Positions 24,864 through 38,100 of a DNA stretch of 64,000 nucleotides are shown in pieces. Below the pieces are notes generated by a model that saw nothing but the letters and a program-made list of their open reading frames with translations, searched no databases and was not told where the DNA came from. The translations under genes were made by a program, and so were the position numbers. The first letter of the stretch is position 1, and every line of letters begins with the position of its first letter. The stretch covers positions 475,729 to 539,728 of the forward strand of contig NW_019091463.1 in the NCBI RefSeq assembly GCF_001949145.1, written 5' to 3'. Source of the stretch: Acanthaster planci. Taxonomy: Eukaryota; Echinodermata; Asteroidea; Valvatida; Acanthasteridae.

Positions 24864-27800
24864 TTAGTTCTTGATCGGGTGCTGAAGTTTTTCCTTGACG
24901 AACAAGCCGTAGGTGACCAGGCCCGCCAGCGTCTCTGTCCCCGAGGGGATGATCTGATCAGCCGGTAGTAGGAAACCGTGTTTTCCGGTGTCTCGCAGCT
25001 CCACGCCGTACGAGTATGTGATGTTTAGCTTGGCATACGTGAAATCAGCACTTGATCCAGAAGACAAGTCTGAGTAACAACATCCGCAAATTAAAAAACA
25101 CATCACAGAAATCCCTTATCGATATAAATTTATCATAAAGGTCTAGCAGTGTACCGTTTTCAGTACGGTCATACCGTAGGGGGCATTACGACCTGAAAAA
25201 TTAATTGGAAAAGTTGAATCGTGAAATATCAAGGCGAACGAACAGGAAACGAACAACACTTCTATAGTTTTGAAATACTTTTTGTACGAATTTCATTATA
25301 TTTTGCACTCGCAGATATATTAGTATCACGTAGGCGTTGGCTTTTTTTTTTTTAATAATTCGGTTACAGGTTTGCTAGATTTCCAAAAAGATTTGCTAAA
25401 TTACCAAAAAAGACTTAATATGCCTAATTGTTTATTTCGGACAGTTTCAGTACGGGTGAACTCACAGTTGATGATATTTGCTATCGATCCACACTTATAC
25501 ACTGTTCCATATACCGCCTCTAGCGCTGCAATCGTTTCCTGGCATCCTTCGATCTAATGAACAAAAAATATGATAATGACGATTTAATGATAATTAAAAA
25601 GGAAACAAATACAGGTCCTTTTTTATAAATTGGGAAAAAAAGACAATTTAACAAAAGCAATTATACAAACTTAGGTACTTTTGCCACAATTTTAATTGAT
25701 GGTTTAAAAGTCATTCTTTTAATTTTCAAGTTTACTTCTATGCATTTACCACCAATACCAATGATCTTCAGTCTTTTCCCCTCCTAACCAGTTCAATGTT
25801 TTACAGTGGCCTCGGTACGCGAAAAGTACTCGACTACAATACTGCTACTCACTCACCAAAACCTTGTAATCTGGAGGCAGTTCTTTCGTGTAGGCGTACG
25901 GCGTCATCCACAGCTGACTGTAGCTGTGGAAATCGATGAAACCCTTGAAGGAAATCCCAGGTTGTGAGATCAAGAACTTGGCAACATTCAGCACCTCCAC
26001 AGCGAAGAAGGGGAACGGACCACAGTAGGTATCATCGCATGGGTTGTGACTCGCACCTTTTTCTGCAGTTGGATAAGCAGATATTATAGGTGGTGCTTCG
26101 AGCTTAAATCTCTCCACAGGACTGGATGGATTAAACGTTGCATGGGTACGAAGCACGAGTGCTCCGTAGGACCTTCGAACTATTTCGTCGGGAGCCCTAT
26201 CATGGCGGTTTGATAAGGGGAAAACACATGTACCATGCACGCATTTCATAGTGCTCGTTAGCCCAAGAGCTTCGATCGCATTTAATTAAGCTATGTAGTA
26301 GATACTATGAAGAGAATTCGGCGAAAGACAGTAAAACTTTTACAAACTGTCTTCTGACTGCGTGCATAGCTATAGGCATGAGTGTTTTGTGGCACACTGC
26401 GGTATTGTCTCTGGCCTTTTTCCCACCTCCCGAAATTTTGGTATAGATCTCAGTCACAGTGCCGCTCCTGTGCGTACTGAATCCGTCCTTGTATCTCAAT
26501 GCCTTCAAATGTTATGTATTTTTGCGTTTTGCGTGTTGCTAAACTGTGACTGGAATACTACTGAAGACTTCCCGTTTTTTCAGTTATTCGAATCTCTACT
26601 TTTTCCCCAAAGAGTAGCTATCTGCCCGGCTCTTTGGAGTTGTCTTTTGCCAACCTTACCGGCAAATTTGACAGGAAAGTTCCGGTTGGGATCCAAACCG
26701 ACACAACTTGTTCCGGTGTTCTTCGTTCGAGTCTTTCGCCATCCTCTTGCCTGTAGATTTAAGAATCGGCAAAATTACCGAGTTAATTGTAACAATCAAA
26801 CAGTTTACCTTAAACAACGAAGTTTGAACATTTTGATTATAGCGTTCAGGTACCTTTGGTTCCGACGTCCAGGTATACACGTAACCATCTGGGTTCACCA
26901 GCGGAACAAAAAACACATCGAACGTGTCGAGGATGGTCGTCACATTCTTGTCCTTTCCGTATTTATCCAGCATCTGCAAGCAAATGTGATGTTTCATCAG
27001 AAGAACTGGGAGAAAAGAGCCGTTTTATTTTGTACCGTTTAGCTCTCGTAACTGATAAACTGTCCATTTTCAAATTGAGCCCTTAACAGCTGTCGTATCA
27101 GGTTTTTTTTTATCTCCTTTCAACTCTGTACCTTCTGCGCAGTTTTAGAATCTGCATAACTTCAGTGTTTCAATAAATAGTTTGCCAAACAAGATCAAGA
27201 AGAATAATTTAGATCGTGTATAATGCGAGTAGTTTATGTAAAGTGTATTGAAATATACCGGAATTATTTAGTTAAATTTGGCAAGCTATTTACTATTTAC
27301 AATATTTGGACAATAAAGTTATTTTTTTCCGGTTCATACTTGGTGCGAAAGTGAACACAACAGGAAATTTTAACCTCAGATCAACTATTCGAGCTGCAAA
27401 ATTAGATGAACAAATTTTCAGCTCAATCGAACTTGGCTGCAAATATTTCTTGACATCAAATTCGCACTGCTTTAGCGTTCGCCTGCATTAACCACGACCT
27501 TTACGCGATAAGTTTAACTTGATGAAATGTTGTTGTTTTGTTTTAATGGCGCTTTCAGCTACTCAGGCTATTCGCGCCAATAACTATACGTTCATTTCAT
27601 AACTTTTATTAATCAGCATCACATTACAGAGTTAGGAAGAAGGTCCAGTTTTAGAGGCAGGAGGAAATCGGGGTACCCGGAGAAAAACCTGCGAGAGCGA
27701 GTATGGACTGGAAACCAAATGTACTTAAAGTCTGGACCAAGCCGAGACTGATGAAATTTGAAATAACAGACTTCTTTTTAATAACCGTACAGTTGCCGCC

Positions 27801-30087
27801 ATGAACATGACAGTTGCCGGTGCAATCCACTCTCTTGCATGCATGCCGCTTTGGAAGTAGAGGGCGGGGCGAAGCGTTGCATTAGGTGTGTTGCCTTTCA
27901 TTGCGGTGCTGATCTGGTGTTTAAAAAAAAATAAAACTGGATCAAAGTTCCTCTCAGAAACAAACTCTCAAGAAAGTTACTTTCCAGTTTTTCCCTGTAA
28001 GCGTCTGTGGTTGTGCTCAGCTTTGTTTGCTGAATTCTGTAATTGAACTGCATGCCTTCGTGGTTGTACTACTGTTTTAAGAAAACGCCTGGAATTGTCA
28101 CTATTTTATGCCGATTGAAAGAACAAAAGTGTAGGCCGCAGGTAAGAAATTATTGAAAGCCTGTCAGTGGGTAAATTTTCACGATGGGAATTGTCTTACC
28201 TGGATTCCATTGACGGTTCTACCTTCAAATGACACTCCCAATTCATGCAGACGAGTTATTTTAGGATAAGCGGCAGTGATGTTTCTTGTCCAGTCTAAAA
28301 TCTGACAAAATCAAAATTCGAATGGTCGAAGTATGCAGGTAATCACTACGATGCAAATATATTTCCGATGTACACATGCTCAGCATGTTAGACTGGAATT
28401 TAGAATTTTTGCTCAGTGCTTTATCTTGACGACCCTTTCCCACTTTGAAATAAAACCTAAAATTTCTACTCTGGCAATATTGCGTGTACTTTTTTGACCG
28501 ACGCTCATATAAATACCGAAGTTCTAAGTTTGGTAAATGAGACTCATCGATTCACCTGATTTTTCAACCGACCCCATTCGTACAATAGCTTGCAAATATT
28601 AATATGTTTGGCCAGAAAGTCCCAGTTCATGCTCGTGAAGACCCTTTACCTGTTGACCGCGTTTAAAAACGAAGCTGAACTTTGTACCTCTTCATAGGTA
28701 TGGTATTTGCCATAGTCGAACATGGTAGGCTTCAGTCCAACTGCCCAGATTTCGCTCGGTGCAGATGCACCTGCCATCTGCTGTTCCGCCAGCTCCTGTA
28801 CATTCTCTATTTTGGTCTGGAAATAAAAGCAAAGATGACTGAAGAAAACATGCAGGGTGCACAAACTAGTCCAACTAGTCTGGATTTTTTTCAAAGAGAT
28901 TAGCACTCTTACCAACATTGAAGTATTTTATTGTAATAAGAGAATGGAAGTGATGGAAAATCATCCCTCGGTGCCACGTTTACCTCTGTTGTGAAATTTC
29001 CACTCTCTAGGTGTTTCCGAAGTTGTTTTATGTGACTGGATGACACCATCAGATCAACTCCTTGCCCGGGAGCACGGGGGTAAGTCCAGAAAGAAACCTA
29101 CAAAATTGAGGAGTGGTCTTTAGAATTTAAGGTGCTTTTCTAAAACACATTTGTCCAAAGCGTTTGCAGGCAGCCCAACTTCCCCCACAAGGGTCATTTA
29201 GTATATGGTTAGGCAATGGGTATAATCTTGCAGCAGGTATAGTTCGAGAGAAACATCTATACCGGTGCTGAACATTTCACAAGCGTAGGTAGGTTTGCAC
29301 TTGGAAGCGTCGGCTTAGAAATTGATGATTGGAAACAGAGCTTAAGAGAAGATTTCATCAGACTCGGCAAAACGTCTCCAAATAATGAACACTTTTCTCC
29401 AATAATTCCAGGCCCAATCCTTATTTGGGGCTTTTAATTAATTTGCATGGGGTCAAAACCGATCGTTTCTGACTTACCTCAAGATTTGGTTTCGTCTGAA
29501 GGAGATGTAGCATCTGAACATCATCCTCTGTCCGTGGAGTTACCGTCAGAACTTGGTGCCTACGTAAGTTAAGCATGATGACATGGCAATTTTCTATCAA
29601 AATTATTCTGCGCGCCTAACTTTTCAACCATGCACATGCAGCCAATCTTCATAAAGCCAATTAGGAGGAGGGTCCAATGATGAGGTACGTGCTAGTGTCA
29701 TTGTCTACTCAATAATTTTCTGGGAACGTTTGGAACGATATAGTCTTGATGGTGTCAGATGCTTGTTGGAATCCACTTCGGACTATGCCAATGGCGTGGC
29801 CTACAAGCAACTACAGGTGGTGAGACCGTTATCGGAGAAAGTGTGACGTTATGCCTACGCATGATGCCCAAATGGGGCTAAATTCCTCAGCCGACGGATG
29901 CTAAACTTAGTGTGCAAACTTGGATTGTAGTTGAACGTCAGTGAACGTTATAAAAACCCCTTTCATTAGAAAAATTCGAGGAGAGAAGGGATTACCTTTC
30001 CGTCTCTGATGGCACCCCCACCACAACCAACAGAAGTGAAGCGCTAGCAAAGAAAGCAGACAAGAAGCAAAGTATATACCGAGCCAT
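24864..30087 (-). CDS. Secreted M14 metallocarboxypeptidase, A-type, complete zymogen, 448 aa
   Basis: Exons in order: 29996-30087, 29478-29559, 28984-29097, 28688-28816, 28200-28301, 27791-27913, 26854-26973, 26660-26750, 25857-26056, 25466-25553, 24864-25069. All phases match and the total is 449 codons. A signal peptide ([20 protein letters not shown]) is followed by the activation propeptide, ending near [11 protein letters not shown], and then the catalytic domain. Zinc ligands are H198 and E201 (SGMHAREW) and H328 (DFHSYSQ). Substrate-binding and catalytic residues are R259 (WRKTR), N276-R277 (PNRN), Y381 (Y248 of bovine CPA) and E404 (GVELRDTG). The specificity position 255 equivalent is A388, not Asp, which argues for A-type cleavage of hydrophobic C-termini rather than B-type. 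It is probably a digestive or extracellular enzyme activated by propeptide removal. I cannot choose between CPA subfamily orthologues. Confidence 0.92.
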
Positions 30088-32198
30088 CGCTGCAATCTTT
30101 TTCCCGTCCGAGTCAACCCCTTCACTTCAGCTGCCTTTCGCACAGTGACAATGGACCACGTCCCATGAGCAAAAATTATACCCTGCAGTTTGCGTGACTT
30201 GTTGAAAACCTGAAGGCATCTGTTTCGAGAGAATTGTGCAAATAAATAAAATCACGTGCATCGCGTGGTGCAGATCTTGTGGCACTTGAGTTCCCCTCTT
30301 AAAGATAAGCAAAAAGTTTACACCCCACGTAACGCGGTGTCTCCTCTTATTTTCATGGATGTATTCCATTTTATATAAAGACCTGTGATAATAATGCCCC
30401 AGGGGCCTACTCGTCTAATTAATTGCGACAAGATTCGGTGACCTTCTGTACCGTATGTCCAAAGTACTACGCTTACAAGAATATAAAGGGTTATAAAAGG
30501 TTGTTTTTGGACCAATTTCTTGTGACTTAGTTTCCGACCATAGACCTCGAACTGATGCGGTTTCACCATAGGCAGAGGTTGGCCTTTCCCAACCCCCAAG
30601 AAAATTATTTCAGATTTTCAAAACATCCACCGAACACTTTCTGGTTCTTGAACCGTGCATACCTGTCAAAACTGTGCACGATTGCACAGTTGGACTGCAA
30701 TCCCTATATTACAGAAAAAAACTGGCTATTTGGGAGGATATTATCTGCCCTCTATCTTGATCCATATCCCCCACACTTTGTCACACTACTTAGTGCTCTG
30801 AAGGTCATAGTTGCATCATCATCTCTTTTTTTTGTCTTTTTAATGTAACGCAGCGACAAATTTGTTCGCAGTAGCGCGCCCACTCGGAAGTCCTGACTTC
30901 TTTCGTTTGTTTAGTCCCTCGTGATCCGTTTCGGCTGATTGTGGGGATCAAGTGATTGGTCGTTAGCCTGATCTTGACCTTTCGACGGCTCACCATGAGC
31001 AAAATGATGATGCAATGGGTTTGAGCGTCGTTGACGACGTCACGAGCGCGTTCGTTTTCCTGCGGCTGTGACAATGTGTGGGGATTGGAAACAGTATTCG
31101 CCTCGACCAGAAGTACCCCCTCATCGGTTGCAACATTGAAAAGAGCCGCGTTGGTTGCAGGTGTTCAATTTGTTGGTAGCGATACCGTGACGCGTGCGTT
31201 TCCCAGTCGTTCGTGATCCAGCGAAGTTCAGTTCTGACCAAAGGAGCCTCCGTTGCTAAGAAAATAGCGCCCTCTCTTAGACCAGTTCGAGGCCCATGGA
31301 ATGCCTGATACTGCTGCGAACGAAATTTCTTTGTCTATCCATTGAGCACGTTTTTGCATCTAAAATTCAAGACTTGGAGTTGTTTGTACATTCCAAGATC
31401 TGAGCCTTTTTGGGGGGGGAAGGGGGGTCCGGATTGCCAAACAGAGGGGGCATAAAGGGAAGTATCCGAGGCAAAATCATGGGAACAGGATGGAGGGTTA
31501 TTGCCTTTTTTACATGAAGGTAATTTTCCACAAAATTCACACACCCACTGTGTGATACACATGTACTTTATTTTCTCTGTTTATATGGGAAAACTTCATT
31601 TACACCGACACACCACAATTATCTTTCCTTTTTCATGTGAAATCTGTTACTATGGTGCATCCAGGTCAATGACTATGAGAAAAATCAACGTTCAATCCTA
31701 ACAGTATCTTCACGTCCAAACAGTCCACTGCTTAAATTCATCACTATTGTGACTATTGAGTGACTATTGGGTGACCATTAAGACAACAGCTGCATAAAGC
31801 AATAGGGCTCAGAATTACTGTAAATCGCAAATAGTTCACATCATTATGCCATGTAAAAACCATTCCAGGGAAGGTTTTCTCAACCAAGTATTCACGTCTG
31901 GCTGTGGTTTCAGCTCCATGATAAGTCACAAGTTGAGGCCATAAGTGCAGCTACACTGTATTGCAAAGGAACAGGGAATATTGAGCACTGAAGCTAAATT
32001 CAGCAGATATTGTCAATGTGTCTCGGCAGTAAAGGGTGGAAAATGACTCTGGGCCCGAGGTGAAGTCAGAGCCACAGCTCTTATTAGCAGATTACTGCTC
32101 TCTTGTCCTGACTGTAACGCTGGGGCTCATCTTCCCCGCTGTGTCACTCTTGGATCATTTATAAGCATCTCCACATGAGAGATTTATCAACTGGCCTG
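30088..32198. other. Intergenic spacer upstream of carboxypeptidase, with CpG-rich patch
   Basis: The carboxypeptidase promoter should lie just above 30087. Around 30850-31260 the sequence is CpG-rich and contains GACGACGTCAC, close to a CRE/ATF site. The short open frames there resemble nothing I know. From 31300 to 32198 lies the 3' flank of MRPL28. No other feature is supported. Confidence 0.4.
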
Positions 32199-35100
32199 CT
32201 ATGTGCTGGAATTTTCATCGTTGCTGGTTGAACTCCGTCCAAAAATTCTGCTGATGAGGGGTCTGAAAAGCAGAAAATAAATACAACAAATTCATTCAAA
32301 ACTGGCTTTTGATCAAACAAATCGAGTTGCGAGTTTCCACATAACCTTTAAACAAACATTGCACAAAGGAAATCAAGAGTAACTGTCAATGTTTTCATCC
32401 ACGTCTTGTTTTTAACCACTTGCTGCCGGGGACTTCTATTCGAGCACCATGGGTTTATACGCAGAGCTGGGGTGCCCGAAATGGAACAAAAGAGCTGGTC
32501 CGTGTAACAAAAGACTGTACTCGGAACAAAAGACCTGCTGCTGGGAATTGCTAATCCAGCCGCATTTGAAAAGACGCCACGCCCATTCACTGGGGACAAA
32601 GGAAATTACGGAACACCTCACAATGCTGGGCTCTCTTTACAGGGCGGCAGGAAGGTTATCTGTCAGCTCAGAGTAGACACCAAACAGTCATTTGTGTGGG
32701 TGTAAATGTCCATTAAATGAAATGATGAATTTTGGAAGAATTTTGAAAACTTAAAATCTTGAAAATCACCCGTATGTGTGCACTACATTTTTAAAAGCAT
32801 CAAGTGGTTAAGGATATTAAATTAAGTGGTGTGTTTTGAATTGAATTCCTTTTGACCTTTGACAGCCAAATTTTCATTTTCTTTAGTCATTAATTTCTTG
32901 GCAAGAATGTTCATAAGACACTTGTATCTCTTTTAAAGTATTTTTGAAGGGTGACCATCCAACGTACTAACAAATGAACTGAAATAACATTTCACAAACT
33001 TCAGTTCCACAGGAGTTTCATTTCCCTGAGGGCTTTACTGGTCCCTTCTAGTACAGAGATTCTTTGCAAAACTGAAGGCAGTACTCACTTGTGTTCCAAG
33101 CCTTTGGCTAATTCGTAGGCACCTCTGTCCTTCTGCTCCTCTGGGGAACAAGAAACCATGTTGAAGGTAAGCATAAATATAAGTATAAGAAATAGATGTT
33201 ATCAGTGTTGTACTATCTGCTCCCTTTGGTGTGATTTTGTGTTTTAAAGGGTTGCTGCAATCAATTTATCTTTATACAAACCTTCAAAATACACCTCTGT
33301 GTCTCAGTTAACCCCTTCTCAACTTTTGTTCCAGTATTTCAAAGGTTTTTTGCCACCTTTTTGGCTTTTGTGTTAATTTAGTATTTCCATATCCATAAGT
33401 AAAGCTGTGATACCATCCCAGGGAAAAAACCTGAATGTTACATTGGTTTGTACAAAAAAAATCCTCAATTTGGGGGACTTTGCTGGACTAAATTTTCTCT
33501 CCTTTGCTAATTGATTTTTGTTTAAGTGCATAGCAATAAGTGAGCACCAACGCTTTTCTCAGAAATGTTTCCAGTAAGTAAATTCTGGGTTCACAATTTT
33601 AATAGAAAAGCCTGCACAATGAACTATGTTTTCAGTGGATGCTATCACAGCAACAGCGCCCTCAGTTGTTCAGGGAGGCATGGATACTTCAAAGTGTTTT
33701 AAAAAAGAGTTTTCAGTGCATTTAACCAAATGGGAGTGTAAAGAAGTGATCAAACATTACAGAAAAGTATAAAAAAATGCAGAAAATTATGTCTAAAAAA
33801 ATTTCATTGCACCTACCCTATCAAAAAAAAGAGAATGCACCCAAAATTTCTAAGAAAGGGAACAAAGGAATGTATTTCTGCTCCCTTTAAACCCTGCCCC
33901 CTTCTACGCCAACGACAAAAAACCTTATCAATTTCACAGCTGTTTCATACTTCAGGCAAATGTGGAAGTAAAGTAAATTTGACGTTGATACACCTGCAGC
34001 AACATTCACTTGAGTTGAGATGTGAAATGTCTGATCTGACATCATAGATTCACATCTGTGTTTGTGCCAACTATGAACCAGCTTTAGGAGTGTGTTAAAA
34101 ACCCGAGTTCAGTCGACTTTATCTCCCAGTGTCGTTTCAGTACAGAGAATGTCCCGTTGGGTGATAGCACAGTGTTGTACTTGCTGGATTGACCAAAGGT
34201 ATGTAAAAAAACACATACCTTTTAGTTTTGCGATGAGTTGCTCCGTTAACACATCCTGTAGCGGTCTGAGAGGATTCTGCTTCTCCTCAATCAGACGCTG
34301 CTTGGCTATTGCCTGAGATTTGGTAAGTCCCACCCACTCAGCCTCTTCTTTCTGTGGTGATACATTAATGTTCGTAAGTTTGAGATTAAAACAAAAATAT
34401 TCACTTCTTATCGAAGTGAATAGTCTTACATGTAGATATCGAATTAAATCATTGCATGATTCTGAGTGAAACGATTCCCCTAAAACCTACTTTCTAAAAA
34501 TGACTTTGAAATATCCATGACTTAACCCACAAAACATTTGACCTTGAAAAATTTGATCATAGGCAATGTCACTGATGTATCTCTCAGCTGAAGGGTCTGG
34601 TCATTCCCTTTTATTTGATACCACACGTGATGTAGAGGCACTAGCAATGTTGAAGATTCCTCACAGATGTATGACATAAAATGGGATTGACCCACAAAAC
34701 GTTTCGATCATTTCCAACTACAGTAGATTCCCGTTATAGCGCTCTCAAGGGGATTTGACAGAATTCAGCGTTATAACCACACAGCTATAACCGACTGGAT
34801 GGACGCGCAACATGTGCAATGCATATGTGCACATGTACTGCTATGTTCCTGTATAGATTCATGTACATGTATGTCATGTATGTGAATTTCGTTTCTATGT
34901 TTTGGCAGGTGTCCTGTAACTTTCGGAGTATATACCTTGTATCTGTTTATATTATCGTTTTCGTGACATAGATAAAAAAACACCAAATCTCTTCAAAAAT
35001 CGCCACGGGATGTCGTGTATGCTGCATCGCAGCACACGCACTGCATCTACACCCACTGCGACATCCTGACTGCTACTGCGTACCCATTCATGGACAGTCC

Positions 35101-38100
35101 AATTTCTGACTTTTCCCAATAACCACGTGACCACAATAACCACAGAAAGTGATATGTCATTAGAAAACCCAAGTGAAAACAGAACCGACATGTCACGGCG
35201 AACACAATCGGCAAAAAGACAAGATTTGCTACACGAAGATACACGTACAGTTTAAGCGGCTAATTTTATCTATCGGTAGAAAGAAACCTTTAGGTAACAA
35301 AATACTACATGGAGTGTCTAAATGTTGATTAGTTGTGTCCTAAACAACACCATGAGACTAAATAAAAAGTGGGAAATAATCACTACAATGTCACCTCAGC
35401 AAAGCCACGCGGCTGCGGCTCACTGTGGTGAGCACGTGTTTGTGATCGCTCTGCATGGACGGTCCAGTGCATGTCTGCACTCTGTGAGATCGCTAAACTA
35501 GTGGTGTCCAGGATGGCTGGCTGATCGCAATCGCAGCGTGGCGGCCTTGTGATGCGGTTTCATATGTGATGATTTCCAAAGAATCTAATTTTCCAAGGTC
35601 AAGAGTGCTGTAACCACAATCATTTCACATGCTGTATATGGTTCTCGGGGCCGAAAATCGTGAGCGTTATATCCAGAAAAGCGTTGTAAACGGGAGCGCT
35701 ATAACCACATAAAATGTACGCAGTAAATGGGGGTGCAGTTGGGGAAATGAAAATAGAGTGGCTATCGATAAGAACGTTATATAAGGGAGCGCCATAATGG
35801 GAATTTACTGTAATGTAAATGACAACATCACAATTACATCTCAAACAAAAACTTTGTAAGACCAACTTGGGTAAAAACTGAGCAGTTCACATTTCAAGGC
35901 TGATGCAATGGGATATCTGAAACAACTTGCTTACTCACTGGTATGACAAAATCCTTGTATCGCTTGTAGATTTTTTCCCTCTTTTCCGGGTCATTCGGGT
36001 ACACCTTCTCTTTCTCTGCCAGTCTAAGCAGCATGTGTCTCTTGAGGGTCATACCCAACATTGAATTCAGTACCTCTGGGGGAGTCTAGATACCAGATGC
36101 AAAACATTAAAAAAAAATGTCTGACAATGCTCAGGTTTTCCAAATTTCCATTTCCAACAGATTTTTCATATTGCAAAACTGGTGTTTGTAATAGATGGGT
36201 ATAAAACAGTTCTTCCAGCTGTTAAAGATAGAGCTCATTTCAAGGTGAAAACCAATTGAAAGGAATTATGAATCTGGCTCTCTTAGATCCTCAAGAACAG
36301 AGTTGGGGTTTCAATCGAAGAATGCAGGTGAACAAAAATTCTGAGGCAAAAATGCTAGATAATTACAAACTAGCTCTCTGTGTAGCCTTTGGTACCAAAT
36401 CTGGGGCAAGCTATTGAGAATGAGGCCAGATGAAACGGATAGCAGAGTCCGTCCTGTCCATGCACTTTTTACCAAGATAACCCAATTCAAAGCCACAAAT
36501 TCCTGTGTGTTAGGCTGTACCTAAATCACCTGTTGTGTGGCTATTGCTTAGCTTTTGACATAGACATGCTAAGACATATATAACTAGCCAGGGACCATAA
36601 TGTCCATTTCAGAAAGCTGCTTGCTGGGCACAGTTCATTGAAAGCCTCCGACAGTTCCACGTCTTTGAAATACCAAGCTGACTGATTGTTCCCGCAGAAG
36701 TGTATCAGCTATACCAATGAAGATCAAGACCACATCACAACAAAACAGAACCCATGTACCTACAGGAGGTAACCAAGATTGTAAAAGTGAAACCCATGCA
36801 CCTATAGGGGGTGCCGTGAGTTCTCCTTTTATCTCATGCCAACACCATTCCCTAAAGCCTTGGCACCATACCTTGAGAATGTAGAAGTCGAAGCCATAGA
36901 CCTCATCAATGAGGTCCAGCGTTCTCAGGGTGACAGTGATGGTGAAAGTGCGGTCCAAGATCTCGCTGTAAAATTCCTTCTTCAGCAAAAAGGGCTTCCA
37001 ACATTTCTTAATCCTAAGTGAAAAAAAAAAGATTAAAAGGAAATGTTAATAGCATACTGCCAATTCTAATAACTCTCGCAAAAACTTTGATGAAATTGTT
37101 TTTGCAGGACCAACCACAAGCACCAGGTGAAAATTGACAAAGGAATGTTTCTGTTACAATTTGGTTCATTTGAAGAGCTTGTAATCAGAATACAGACTGG
37201 AGGTCTTGTGATCTGGCCTTTGGGTCTCAACTACAGCACTGGCATGGCAGGGCATTTATACCTGACTCCCTTGGTTATGTTGGACTTGCGGAAGCCGTAC
37301 ACGTATCCCTCTCCACTCCACAGACCCAGTTGGCTGTCCTTGGGGTGGACAACCTTCAGTGGTACCCTGTTGTTGCGTACTCTCTCCCCTGTCACTGGGT
37401 GTTTCCTCCAGTCACCTGAAAAAATACAACCAAGGTGCATTTGCTGGCTGAATTGTAATAAACCATCAAATCTGGCACTATCCTATTTTTGCAAATCAAA
37501 TTCCTAAGTTTAACTTATGGGGATTTTACAACAATTTTTCACTAGTAAGTTCTTAGGTTTCAAAAAGTGGTAAATCCTGCATTTTTTTTGCCATCAATGC
37601 TAAATTTCTGATGTTTCATGATAGGGGTATTGATCAAACGTCACATTTTACAAAGTCCCTGATTGTATACACATGGTTTCCTGTTAGGGCTAGCACAAAC
37701 TGACCAATACATTGCTATCTTCAGTGTGAAGCAGCTGTTACATAAGCATTTGCATTCTCTTACTTCCGGGATCATTCCAGTAAAGTGCTGGAGGCTTTGC
37801 ACCTGGTTGTTTTTTCCATTTGAAATAGGCTGGTGGGAGTCGGGATGCCAATCCTTCACTATAAAAACCCTGTCCAAAAATGAGAACAAAATGATAATCG
37901 CAATCTATTGTTACAATAGTTTAAGGAATAAAAAAATTGAGAGCAGTGCTTCATACTTTGGAAATTCATGAAAATTAGCTTAAGCCAATCAAGCCCCAAC
38001 GTCCATGACGTTGTGAAAAAGCAGACATCATATCATAATCACAGAGTACAGCAACACTTTTTATTACAGATAAAAAAGTAACCATTCTTTCAAACCAGAA

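Noticed and set aside
26362-27042. 226-codon plus-strand frame
   Set aside because: It crosses two carboxypeptidase exons and the intron between them on the opposite strand, and resembles no known protein.
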